64,000 bases of DNA from Jacaranda mimosifolia. Taxonomy: Eukaryota; Streptophyta; Magnoliopsida; Lamiales; Bignoniaceae. The DNA is taken from contig CM032122.1 of assembly GCA_018894105.1 (NCBI GenBank), positions 34,379,404 through 34,443,403 on the forward strand. The letters run 5' to 3'. Below are positions 23,986 to 37,130 of the stretch, one piece after another; positions within the stretch are counted from its first letter, which is position 1, and each line of letters begins with the position of its first letter. Position numbers and translations under genes: made by a program. The notes under the pieces were generated by a model. That model did not search any database and was not told the DNA's origin. It saw nothing but the letters and a program-made list of their open reading frames with translations.

Positions 23986-25308
23986 TCATGCTGGTGCAAT
24001 TGAAACTCTGTCAACCTCTATTTCATACTCAAGTGTAGCAAATGGAGGGATTTGCAGACCTTCACCTAAATCTGCACCTTCTTCCCCAAAGCCTAGACTT
24101 GGTGGGATAATCACTCTCCTTTTCCCACCAGCCTTCATACCTGCCAAAACATATTCTATCCCTTCACAAATTCCCTTGCTATAAGGCCTTGAACCCAATA
24201 CAAGGGCCAGTGGCCTCTTGTTCTCACCCTCAAATGTGTTAACAAATACTTGCCGACTGCCTTGGACACTTCCCTTCACATTCACCACCACCAAGTTTCC
24301 GGGCCTTGGAGAAGGGCCGCCGCCTACTCTCAGCTCATAATACCTGCAGATCTTCCACCAAGGTTATAATCTCTTAGTGCCATCCATTTTAATTATATAT
24401 CAGAAGAAAGACTAAAGAAATTAAAAGGAAAAAGTTGTGGATATATTGTGGTGGTGACATACCTTATGCCATTGGGCAAAACTACCTCTTCTTCCTTCTC
24501 AACATCTCTGTGATGGAAGGAAATGGATAATGTGTTATGGGCAGAAGGTCTGAATTTTGTCAAATTAGCATTAATCTCCTTTTTATACTCAGGATATGGA
24601 GTTAATTTTTCCTGATATATGTGTAGCCTGCATGCCCAAATCCCATCTTACCAGACAGTAAATTCAAACATGCTTTTTGAGTATTTTTGGGCTTTAGTCC
24701 ACTCATCATCATTTCTTATCTCACATTCATAATTAAATTATTACACACACACACACACATCTCCCATTTATCTACCTAATCATAGATAATTTGGGCATGT
24801 TTAAATTCACAAGTAACGAAATAATCGGCATAGTATAACACGAAACAGACTGTATATCTTGTCAATGTTTGAATATGCACTTATATATAGCACATGCACC
24901 TCTATACCTTGTGTTAGCTTCTTGTTGTGATACTTCAAACCTAGTCTTGATTTGTTCAGAAACAACACCAGCAGCAAGAAAGCCAACCCAAGCTAGACCA
25001 GCCCCAATCCCAAACCTCCTAGTTAAGCTCGAAGCTATCCAATCTGTGGACTCCACAGTTGTCTTTCTGGTGCCACCCTTACTAGAGTACCTATCTTCAG
25101 TGGCGGATGGCGGTGGTGGTGGCGACGGCTGTGTTGAGTTAGCACTGAGTTGTTGAGTTGGGGTGGTGGAGGTGGTTTGTGGTTGTGAAGGTTGGTCGTT
25201 TTTTTGTGGCTGTGGAGGTGGAGTAGTTTGTGAAGATGAGAAGTAATTTCTAGTTCTTGTTATGGGATGAGACACAAACGATGGGGGTGACACGAAGAAG
25301 GATGCCAT
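23986..25308 (-). CDS. FKBP17-2: FKBP-type immunophilin, chloroplast thylakoid (FKBP17-2-like)
   Basis: Exons: 25308-24908, 24507-24463, 24343-23986, giving 267 aa. Residues 1 to about 75 are rich in Ser, Thr, Pro and Gln with few acids, like a chloroplast transit peptide. A hydrophobic segment follows at about residues 97-115 (FGIGAGLAWVGFLAAGVV), consistent with a membrane anchor. The FKBP domain fills about 155-265, with conserved framework words LVLGSRPYSKGICEGIEY, RVIIPPSLGFGEEG and QIPPFATLEYEIEV. Against FKBP12, the residues equivalent to Tyr26, Asp37 and Trp59 appear to be Val, Val and Ile, so prolyl isomerase activity and FK506 binding are doubtful; a chaperone or assembly role is more likely. 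The family member in Arabidopsis (At1g18170, from memory) is a chloroplast protein. A TATA-like sequence lies about 60-70 bp upstream. The closely related FKBP17-1 and 17-3 are alternatives. Confidence 0.92.
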
Positions 25309-25366
25309 TCTTTCACATATACAAATATCTAGCTAGATTCAAATATTTGGGAAAATATTGGGATTG

Positions 25367-25378
25367 AGGATATATAGA
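25367..25378 (-). promoter_or_regulatory. Candidate TATA box of FKBP17-2
   Basis: On the minus strand CTATATATCC lies about 60-70 bp upstream of the start codon, which would leave a short leader of about 30-40 bp. It is the only TATA-like site close to the gene. Confidence 0.4.
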
Positions 25379-26515
25379 TACTTATAGTATCTGTTATGAG
25401 TTGGTGGCCCTACCTTATCTTTCTACATGTGAAGAGTTTCTTCCTCTTCTTCTTCTTCTTTTCTTTTTTCTTTAATTTTTTTTTTTTTTAACAAAAAAAT
25501 TTAGATGGATTCGATGCCGATCACCGTCAGGACTAGAACATGCTCCGAGTCTTATAAATACTTATAAAAGTACTTATAGATAGTCTACCAACGTAACGCA
25601 TGTCCATGCTCGTTTCTTACCAACTGCATCAACATCCGTTGGGAATAATGAATTTCGTCTACTCCTAAGCTCCTGAGCTTTTAAATGATGTTAGGAAAAA
25701 ATAAGTCCACTAAAGAATATGATTTACAATCAAAATTATGGAAATGAAATGCAATTTCATTTTTTCGTTGTTATCATAGTAATTTTAGTTTTCAATTTAA
25801 GTAAATAATTTTTTTAATAACATTTTGGTTATATTTGAGATAAATGTCCTTTTACAATTAATGATATACAAAAATTTCGGTTAATAAATTATATGACACC
25901 GCTGAAATATTTAGAAAAATAAATCGGTCAGCACAATTTATTAAGTAAAAGTATTTAGAAGCAGTAAGATTACTGAATATTCAAAAACTCAAGTAATAAT
26001 TTAACCACAATGTAAAATCCCAAAACATTTTTGAACAAGATCATGAATTCGTTACAATTATCTGTCATGCGAAAATCATCTCTCTTAACTACGATGTAAA
26101 ATCCAACAATGGTGAAGAAGATTGAAATGCTCGAGAAGAGTTATAGTTTATGCATTGCATAATGAGTAAATACCATGTGCTGCTATTTTCTGATGTGTTG
26201 GCTACCATTAGTATTCTTTTACACTCAACGGAAACAAAGACATCAAACGTTAATTACAACAAATTCATGTGAATGTACAAACTGCACAATTTGGTGGAAG
26301 GCGGCATCACAAAGCCAAGAATGCAGAAGGACAACAAAAAGAAACAGTTCAAGAAACAAAAACAAAAAGGGAAATTCCGGTCGACCCAAATGTGTTGTAT
26401 ATGTTTGTCAAGAAGATGTTTTTCAACTTTTTCAACACTGGTTCAAAGCAATGCTGCACATGATGCTTCATTGTGAGGGCATTCAAAGAAAAATTGTCGC
26501 TTGCTTGCTTCCTCC
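25379..26515. other. Gap between FKBP17-2 and the Raf-like kinase gene
   Basis: This gap holds the FKBP promoter on the left and the 3' UTR of the kinase gene on the right. A C/T-rich stretch lies at about 25437-25490. Plus-strand open frames at 26175-26519 are antisense to the expected kinase 3' UTR, have no recognisable domain, and are not called as genes. The rest is AT-rich and unassigned. Confidence 0.55.
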
Positions 26516-29500
26516 CTAGCTTTTATGATCACCGGGATCTTCTAAGTTTACAGAAGACTTACCTTTTTCAAGTCTCCTGCTAGCAGAAGTGCCCGGTCTT
26601 GGTACTTGTGAACTGGTAATAGGCTTCTGAAGTGGTTTCAGGGCAGCCATAATTTCAGCAAATGATGGCCTTAAATTTGGATCTCTGCAATATAAAGAGG
26701 GCTTGTTTAATAGTTTCATTACATTAACAATATGCAGTCACAACATGAAGCTATTTTCTGCCGTCTTTCGGATGAAAATGCAGTCAGAAACAAGATGGGA
26801 TGTTGCAGCAGAAGAAAACTGGAGAGACGAAAAAGAATATTTGACTTAGGGTATTTAGCTAAACTTATTTAAAAGGTATTATAAGATCCTATATTTTATA
26901 AGATGTTTTTGAAACTTAGAAAATACTGATTTTCCTTTTTTTTTTTTTTTTAAGTTCTTATAGTAATTGAATAAAATAAGAAAATACAATTTTTGAGCTT
27001 ATATAATAATAATTTTGTAATTAACATAGTTAAAATTAAAGGATTTTATTACAATTTTAAAAATAAGTTATAAGTCTCTTAACTTTTTAGGAAGCGCTTA
27101 ACATCTTATTTTAAAAGCTTCGGCTCTTTTTCAAAAAAAATTACCACACTTTTTGATATCTTGTAGGCTCTCAAATATCTTGTCAGGTGTTTTTAGGAAT
27201 TTATAAGCTCAGCCAAACACCCTCTTAAAAGTTTCACATCAGTTGCAGAAAGTCCAGATACGAATATGGCTACGGTCATAGCAGATCTGAATTCTATTCA
27301 TGGAGATTGACCAAAATTACTAGAGGAATCAACTCTTGGAATAACTTCTTTAGTAAGGTGAAAAAATGACCAAGACATGGTTATGAGAAGACAATAGGAG
27401 AACAATATTGAAACAATTAAAACTCACGTTTGCCAGCATTTCCTGATTATATCTGCCACGACTGGATCCATGTCGTCTGGTATGTCAAGACGACGATGCT
27501 GAAACCCAACAGCACCAACAACTTGCATTGGGTTCATTCCTCCCCAAGGTTGCTGCAAAGTACAAAGCTCCCACAATATGACGCCAAAGCTATAAACATC
27601 ACATCTGCATTTTGAATCAACAATAATAAATTTACAAAAATAAACAATAAGGACTTTTATGATTTTCTGAATTTTTACAAAATTATAGCTTAATCAAGAC
27701 TAAGAACAGGACTACATACTTCTCATTGGATGGCTCATTTCTCAGAACTTCCGGTGCCATCCACTCTGCCTGAGAATGGGAACACCAGAGCATTAGCAGT
27801 GCTGTTACTTAGCAATTGTAGTAATCAAGAATCAGTAATAATCAAATGTTGCCAGTTAAATTTCAACAATAGTGGGGCCCAAAGCTTGGTTGAGTTGATT
27901 CAGCAAAGGATGTAATAACAGAGTCGATCTGTTTGTGGAAGCACCAAAAAGAGTAACATACAACAAGTGCAATACTACTATTTATGATGGTAGAGAGATT
28001 GCTCAAGTGCCGTATGCCAAAAGTTCAATGTATATCATACTATTCCACCCAAAAGATGCAAAGCTAATCTTCCACACTACATCATAGAAACTTTGATATT
28101 CTCATCCAAGAATTACCAGATGCAGATTCCAACTGTTCTTCTCACTGAAGTCGAACTAGCAATCTGCTCCAAATAACTAAAAAGTGGTATGTTATACTAT
28201 AAGACAAAAGGTTTGGTTCTGTATTAGTAACTGACTGGAAAAAGAAAGCACACACTAAAATAGTTGCCATTTCATCTATGTTTAGCTTCAAAAACTTACT
28301 GTCAACCTAGATGACCAAATATAAATTTTTGGAATAATTTCTTAACTGCAGTGAGCAGCACTGTGTGCTTACTACAACTATCTATATCTGATCATAAACC
28401 TCCCTATAATAATAATGTCTTTGCTCGCAGATAAATACACCTCACAGATTTGAATATGTGTTGGAGGCAGGATGCAAGAATTTGATATATGTCCTTTCTT
28501 ACAACATATAAGGCATAGAAAATTCGAATACATTTTTGAACCATAGATCACAGCAAACAACCTTTTCTGAAGGCGAAACTTGGCAATCAAACATCCCCAA
28601 AGGCCTGAGAGTAATAGGACCAACAGCAATTGAGCTATCTTCTACAAAATGGCTGATAATACAATGATGCAAAGAAAATTAGCTGGTTGCATGATTGGAT
28701 CATCATGCTGTTCTATGAAGGCGAAGGCATCAAAGGAAACAGAGATGGGATGGAAAAAGTACTAAAATGCCACAGAAAAGGAGAGCATAGTGAAGATAGA
28801 ATCATATCAGATGTAGAAAGAGAATTGAGTGAGAGCAACAAGTCAGTTTATTTAGGAAAAGTAACATCAAAAAGGCATTAAGCAGCTCATAAATTCCAGA
28901 ATAGAAATTAAGTGTTAATACAAAAGAGAAGTAGAGTGTTCCTTATGCAGCATCAGACAGATATGACCACAATAAAAGACAAGACCAACCTACCGTCCCA
29001 GCAGTAGACCTTGAAGAAAGAAATGTGCTATGCTTCATTCTTGATAATCCAAAATCGCACACCTGAAGCAGAAAATAATACAGGATGGATTATGGTTAAA
29101 TATAATATGGTAACATCATCATTTCTATGTCATAAGAATATCACCTTGACAACCCAGTTCTTATCAACAAGAAGGTTTGGGGATTTCAAATCTCGATGAA
29201 CTATCACCGGAGTGCAATTATGCAAATAATTCATTCCTCGAGCCTGTAAATACATTGCGCATTAGCACCAGCAAATTCAGCCTAAATTAGAAGTCAACAA
29301 ATGATAAAGAATTAAAAAGCATACCGCATCTAGTGCCATCCTCAGTCGTCTACGCTCATCTAGTTGATTGTTTGGGCGATGAAGTAATCTGTACAAACTA
29401 CCTCTGGAAACACAAAAGTATTTATCAATATAAACCCAGATTGTAACAGTTCACAGTGCAACTCATTTAATAAACAAAATGATACCAAAAGATATAGCAG

Positions 29501-32500
29501 CCAGTATATGAAATCTGTAAAATCTTGATCCACCAAATTTAGCTATCCATGAAAATTGATCCTATTAAAATAGTAAACAACCTAAGCAAGATCCAAATAG
29601 GATAAGCGTACTCCTAAATAATCTAACTTGAGTAGATTCTGTAATCTCAATTCTCAGTTTATTCAGACAGGTTTCAAAAACACTTGCTTCACCTTGTTCA
29701 TATTGACCTTACAGGATAATTAAGAAGTGGATTTCCAAAGAAAAAGAAAAAAGAAATCCTGCAACAACTATAAATAGCTAATATAAAACTGTAATAAGAA
29801 TCTAATGACAAGTGCTATCTTTTCCGAGCCCATCTTGTTGTCTGCAGTCAAATTAGATTCACGAACTGGCATGGTTAAATGCAAGAAATCTCGTTTGAAT
29901 CCAATTTTATTGGCCCAAGTTTGGGAATGTTGGCAGGCACCTCGCACTACATAATTTTGAAGAGGCATATGAAGACAGCAGATATGGATTTGCAGGTAGT
30001 AAATCCCCCCACATGCAAAATTATAAACAATGTGGATCTTCAAAGTCTGGAAAGTAGAAGGATTTTGGCATACCTAGGAAGGAATTCTGTAATAATCGAA
30101 AGATTTGGAGGACGAGTAACAGCTCCCATGAAGAGAACTACATTTGGATGTCTGACTCTTTTCATGATTCGGACCTTGCAAAAACATACAAATAAATTTA
30201 TGCAGGTCAGCTCATGAACAACATGTGAAAAGAAATGGAAAATTCATAATAAAAGTAGAAACGAGAAGACAAAAAGGATTTGGAAGTGCAGGAATGTAAA
30301 ATTGAGAATGTTCCATGGAATTATGCAAAAGGCCAAGTAAAAAACATAGTTACAAGAACAGTCAAGTTCCTAGCTAATAATTTGAGAACCATAATAGCTC
30401 ATTAGGTGTTCTAAAATATTGGATTGACTTAGAACTAAAAACATCTTAAAAACAGATCCGTTACCACTTTTGCGAGCAATAAATGCAAAAACTCCATTTT
30501 GGTACAAAGATTACATGCAGGATCAGGCTCCAAAAGTCAGAAAGTGCAAAGCTTTGTCAGGAAACAGAGTGATTGTACCTCACTTCTGAATTCCTCAAGA
30601 GATTCACCAGTTATATCTTGGTCAAGGAACTTCTTGACAGCAACTTCCTAAGAGATCAAGGCATAAATACCCTTCAATATCAGATGCTGAGAAAAAAAAA
30701 AAACAGACCAATAAACATAAAGGTAACACATAAAAGCATAAACCATGATCACAACAAAACATACTTAAACAACCATGATAAAAGTAAATATTAAATGCAG
30801 GAAGACTTTGGATCCCGTATACTAAATTTGAGGAAGGACCACCATGCTGAAAATTTGAATGATCATGTTAATAGCTCAAAATACTTGTGGCCCATTTGTT
30901 TTCATTTTCAAACCCCATTTTCATTTTCTCCTCAAAATGAAAATAGAAAACTATCAACTTCTACACCATTTTCTCATACATTTTCATTCTCAAAACATTA
31001 TTTTTTACATTCTCTCTTCATTTTCATACCTTTTCAACCCCTATTATTACCTATATGCACTTTTTACATTCTCGATACTTCTCAAACAACATTCACCACA
31101 AAAATATTATAAATTCAAAATCAAATTCAAATTATAATATTATTTTTTCAAACAATTATATATCACATCATCAATTCAAATTCAAAAACTTTCTTCCTTT
31201 TAATACAAAAAATACCCAACATCCAAATAAATCTCATTTTCACAGCTATATAAACCTACAATTTTAAACAACACATCCAAACACAACTCATTTTTAAAAA
31301 CACTTTTTCTAACTAACTCTTCACTATATATTTTCACTACAAAATGAAAATGACTCCAGAAAATGAAACCAAATGGGCTGTTGGCAATTGTCTGACTACT
31401 TCTACTAAATGCTGAGAAGGTAGATGGTTTAGTTGTTTGCAGAATGCCATGTACCTCCCCATACCATTGATTGCATTGGCTCATGCACTACGCACACTAT
31501 TAATTAATGTTATCATTTAGATACAAAAATTTAAAGTACAGTCCCTTTGTTACACAGCGAACATCAGTCAATTTGTGGTCTACAGACCAAGGCATGGAAG
31601 CAGAAACATGCAAATCAACTTTCTGATTCATGCTTTTCCACATCGATGACAAATTAATGAACTATAAATTTTCTCTATTAAAACATTTTCAAGATTTCAT
31701 TTTTTCTTTATTTTTTAAAAAAAAAATGCAAATCTTGTTCACCCATGAAAATTTTAGATTTTTTTCCATCAGGAGGAATGCAAAACAAACATTTAAGAGA
31801 TTTCTATAAGCATTTTCAGTTTGTGAGATCATTAAAGTTATCAAGAGGCTCTCTATCTATATATATCCAGCATTTTACTTTAGTACAGAAAATGTACTTT
31901 TTTATATATGGTTTACATTATCCCCTTCAATTCTAAATCCTACAGAAATAAACATAACCCTAGCAACCACAAGTTTTCAGAAACTCACAGTTCCATGCCA
32001 GTCTCCATGATATACCTCACCATAAGATCCTGCAATAAAGGATTCAAAAATAAAATTATAATATTTATCATCTGATTTAAGATCAAATGTTTGTCGCAAA
32101 TAATTATTGATTAGGTGAAAATAATGCAGGATTAGTACCAAGCCCGATACGCTCACCCAAGGTGATATCCTCCCAAGGGATTTCACAATCTGCTACATCA
32201 TCAAGTGTGACGTCAGATTTGGAACTTTCATTCCCAGTTGACCTATCAGATATCCTCTCACCTTCTGAATTTGCTCCTGGACCCTCGTGTTCACGATCGC
32301 CACTTCCTCGTTGTTCATAAACTGCAACATCAGAGTCCCCATCACTTCTTACGCACACTATCGGACTAAAAATAGCAACAGGAGAATCGGGTGACTGAAC
32401 AGCAGATTCCAAGGCCTCATACTGCTTAGTAACAGCAGCAGTTGTTGCCACCACAGCTGCAGCTGTCGCAGTAGCTGCTGCTGCCACAGGAAGTTGAAGT

Positions 32501-35500
32501 TTTGGATCACTGTTTGCCTTTGCAGCAGCAACTACCATTGAAGAGGCAACAACAGCTGCAGCAGCAGCTGCTGCAGCAGCAACAGGAACATTTTTTGTGT
32601 ATTTTGCAGGAGCTACTTCAGAAGAATCTGAGGAAACATCATGTTCAGTTACTTCTTTTAGATCTAACTGATGCTGTGGATGCTTATCCACAATTCCTCT
32701 AGAATGAAAACCGTGATGAGGCAGTGGAGGGAGAAAACCTCGATCAAGGTTATCGTAACCCTTTGTTTTATGTTTATAATCGTATTCTTTCTTTTCCTTT
32801 TCTTGTGTTGGGGGCTTGACATCTGCCAGTGGCATATCTAACTGCTCTGGGTACATTTCAGTGAACAAGTTTGGAGGTGCAACAACGCCACTTTCCAGTA
32901 GAACATCATGGAGCTTCTGAGCCAACTGTGGATTTTCTTTGGCAGCATCAATCATGTATTGTGAAACATCCTTCACTTTCATTCTTCGAACAGCTGGGGA
33001 GCTAACACCTTCCGTCCAGGAAGGAGATCTTGCATGTGCATAAGGATGATTAGGCCTGCTCGAGATTTCCAGTGCTGGCTCTTTCTTCACATCCCAAGGC
33101 TTTTTTGAAACATCAGCATAGTGTCTAGATCCACCCTGAGCTTCCATATGCTGCTGTACTACAGCACCTGAAGATAAATATTCTCCTCTGTCCATTAATT
33201 CCTTTCCTTCAGCAAAACTCTCCCTAAATTTGGATCTTTTGTCGTCTTCAGATGAACTACTTATTCCACCACTGGATGAAGCCACATGAGAAGGCACATC
33301 ATCTTTAGGCACAGGACTAGTAGAAAGAGAGGAATCTTCATAGTCTATATGGGCTCCTGCTGCATCAGATGGAATGAGTGTTCCAGGGTCCGCCATCAAA
33401 TCAACAATGTATTCCCTGAACCGCATTATCCACTTTTTCAGAAAAGACGAATGCAGAAGAAATAATTGTTTCCTTAAGGACCACTTATCAAAAATGAACA
33501 TATGGAAACTCCTCTGCAAATGTACCAGTGTCATACACTACAAACTTTCCAAGATTATTCTCGAATGAGCAGAAAGGTTGAAAAAATTCATAACAAATTA
33601 GCAAGAATTAATATAAACATTTCAAATCTAAAGCAGCAAATATGTGTTGTGGACAAATTTAGCACCCCTGCAGCTAATTGGGGACAAGAGATGCATGTTC
33701 TGTATAAACCTCAAAAAAAGCAAGGAACTTAGCCTCTGTGTCAATTCACTGCATTTAAACATTGAATATGAGACATAACATCAAGTAGCCTATACTGAAG
33801 TAATGCTGAAGACTATATTGGTTAAAATCAAAAGAAAAAAGGCAGGACACCAGAAGGGAAAACAGTTCCAGACCATCTATATGGTTAGAAAGGTAGACCA
33901 ACTAAATAGCACTTACCTTCCATCATCAAGTTTCACAAAGTTCATTGCCACATCATCAGAACCAGTAAACTGCGGCCCTTTCACCAAACGGCAAGGGATG
34001 CCCAAACTATCAGCCAAAACCTGCACAACCACGCCAAATAGACAAAAGGTTGACAAGAATTGCATGGGAATTTTCTTTAAAGAAGATGTCCATTCTCAAA
34101 AGATATACGTTTAGCACGTCCCTGAGTGACTGTCAAATTCTTGTTTCTATGTAGGGCACTGGTTATGCAAATTTGATCATTTTATGCTTATGCTGAGATC
34201 TAAGTCATTGATATAAAATTACATGTCAGTTACAGTACAAATCATGAAGCTATTCGCAGAACCTTGACTTCAATATATGTTGCATGTGACATCCTCAACC
34301 CCAATGCTAAACCCTGGACTGAAGAAACTTATAATGATTAATAAATGAAAGCATTACAGAAACTAGAAAAAGGACCGAACAATCAACTTCAAGTTACACC
34401 AGAAGAGACTACCCAGCGTCAAGATTTTATGATAAATTACTAAGCAAATGCACTAGAGAAAAGAAATGGACAAATTTATACATACATATACACATATCTA
34501 AGTATATACATATATGTCTGTGTATCTATATTTCATGGTTTTGCATGACGAAAAGCAGATCTACCTCCATCATAAGAAATAAATAGCATTTCAGGCTACT
34601 CCAATGAGGTTTATCAGATGTAGGAATACTCCATAAACCAATAGTAGCAGAAAAGGAAAAAGAATCACACTGTAGAAATGACAACTATTACCAACAGCAA
34701 GAAGCAATTGCTACCTTGAACAGCAATGCCCGATGACGAGCCAGTCCAATCGTCAAAGAACCAAGAGGCAGAACCATGCTCCCATGGTTTGCCTTCAATG
34801 TATGACTGAGATTTCTCCATGCCATAAAAATGCTATCTGGATCACCAACTGGCCCCCCCATATGGTCAGAAACTAAAGTACCAAGCTTCTGCACCATATT
34901 GTGTGTGACAAAATTAACCGAATGTGACCGTAATCTTAGGGCCATCTCTAAGGCTTTCTGCTCAAGGTCCAACAACTTGGTGTCAGCGGCTTTATTGACA
35001 AGAATGACTTCCCAACAAATATCATCAGATACAGGTGTTCCTTGCAAATCAACTAGGGAAGGCATTCTAGATGAAGTGGATTCGGTCAAGACGCCGTAAA
35101 GATCATAGAAACCGTCCAGAATCTTGTCATCGTAGCTAAGAGCATTATAATTCTGTGAAGCATGGATAAATCTAGAATATGAGATATGTTAGAAAGGAAG
35201 TAAAGAGGATCATGCATATGAAAAAAACTATGTTCTTCTTTGAAGCCAAGAAAATAATGCAGATTACAGAAACATGTAGTGCAATGAAAATTTTTAATAA
35301 ACTGGAAAAGCTTGAAATAGGATCTTCATGGACACAAAAATGAAAATAGTTTGGAAAGATTGTTAATCAGAACAAATCTTTGTGTTCTTACTGTACAGAA
35401 ACCATCAAGTAGGCTAGGGACCAAAAGAAAGAAGGATACAGCAAATATTTGCTGGATTCTTCATATTTCAGAATAAAACATGTATAGTTCCTTATTCTTG

Positions 35501-37098
35501 AGACAGAAATCAAGGTCAATATAATAAATATGTTCGGAAATCTTGAATTCAGGACCAAGTAGTTATTCAATCCAATTTATGTTCCATATGGTTTTGAATG
35601 AGAAAAAAAGAGTTGGGCATTTGTTTGTGAAGCAGACAACCAAGACATTAAAACTAATTACATGTTAAGAAACTACAGTTAGAGTTTCTTCATAAATAGA
35701 TTCTATTTTTGGAGAGGCAACTATAAGCAGATTTTCTCCTTAGAAAGGAGGGGCCCCAGGCACAGAGTATCAGGCAACAGAGTGCAAGTAATTCCTGTAT
35801 AATCCTAATTCTTGCGTGACAGAATCCTCAATGAGCTAACCTTGTTAATCTCTTCATTCATTTGCTTTACGTTCTCTCCTGTACTTCTTATTCTTCTTTT
35901 TCAGGATCTATTGTAACAAGCTACAAGCTTGAGTTAATAACTAAGATCGCTAGTAACATGAACTAGAAGATTGAGAAGTTAATAATAACTGAGAATCTAT
36001 ACGACGGTTAAACATTGTTGAGCAAAAATGGCTTCCCAAAAACAGATGGACAGGTTGAAAATGCTTGATACTCTATGTAAGTTTCACTTCAATAGAATTT
36101 TAAAGAACTTATCTTCCGTTGGTGAAGCGTACTTCAATGGTAGGTCTCTCACTTTAGTAGCTTCAGAGCTTGAGATATGAAAAGGAACCTTTTCCATGGT
36201 GTGTAAGAGCAACATATTATATGCGACATACACATGCCATAATTATTTGAGGTAAAGACGACATGCTTGCTTGCTGAGATAGTGATTATATGATTTGAAA
36301 AGGGACTGGGACAAAATAGTCAAATCACTTTTGCTGTCTTTGAATATGAATAAGAGAATGTGTAATGAATTTACTTGTGAAAGAGGGTGCTAATTGCCAT
36401 GCTAGTGCTGCTTTTAAAATTTTAGCTTCTGAATTCAAATTCCTGGCTGTATGACAGCAAATATATTCAGCAACTTTGTTTCTTCTAAGTCGCCAATATC
36501 TAAGTAAGTGACTTTAAAAATCCCCAAACTTAAGAAACTTTATTGTGTTGGTCAGCCGCATAACAGGGACATAAAGCGGGTGAAAAACAACCATTTCAAG
36601 GCAACCACCAATTTATTTAATGAATAAACTGGTTGCGCCAATTGTAGAATATGAACTAATTCAGATTGTTTTCATGATACAGAAGTTCTCATGAATATAT
36701 CTTTAGAAAGTAGTAAGCCATAACACAGCAGCAAACAATGACTGATATACATGTGTGATGTGTCTGAGTAGAAACAGAGGATTTTAAATTGTGACAGCTT
36801 TTAAACTTATTAGAGTAAGCCTTAGCAGCCTACACCAAATTGTTGCGAAGTTCTTTTGAGCTGTAAAGCGGGAAATAGTGGTATCTGCTCCACCAGAACC
36901 AACTTTAAGACCTAATAAAACAAGATTAGATATCGAAAACATGCTAGTACTCCCCTCAAACTGAGCATATCTATCAATCATTTTCAATTTGTTACACAAA
37001 AACACAAATGCAGAAAAATGACAAAAAGTATGGAAAAGCAAAAGGTACAGAAATTGTGTGAGAAAGAGTCAAAAGAAATCATATAAGAGGAAGCCTTA

Positions 37099-37130
<32 letters not shown>

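Noticed and set aside
26175..26519. Plus-strand frame of 114 codons with many Lys/Arg/Cys
   Set aside because: It is antisense to the expected 3' UTR of the kinase gene; no domain was recognised and three overlapping frames are open, typical of low complexity.
28378..28629. Minus-strand frame with a [14 protein letters not shown] zinc-knuckle-like word
   Set aside because: It lies within a kinase intron (between exons 10 and 11), has no retroelement context, and the knuckle spacing is incomplete; probably chance.
32104..32139. Continuation of kinase exon 4 frame as [11 protein letters not shown]
   Set aside because: It is read-through into the intron; the conserved glycine loop continues in the next exon at 32029.
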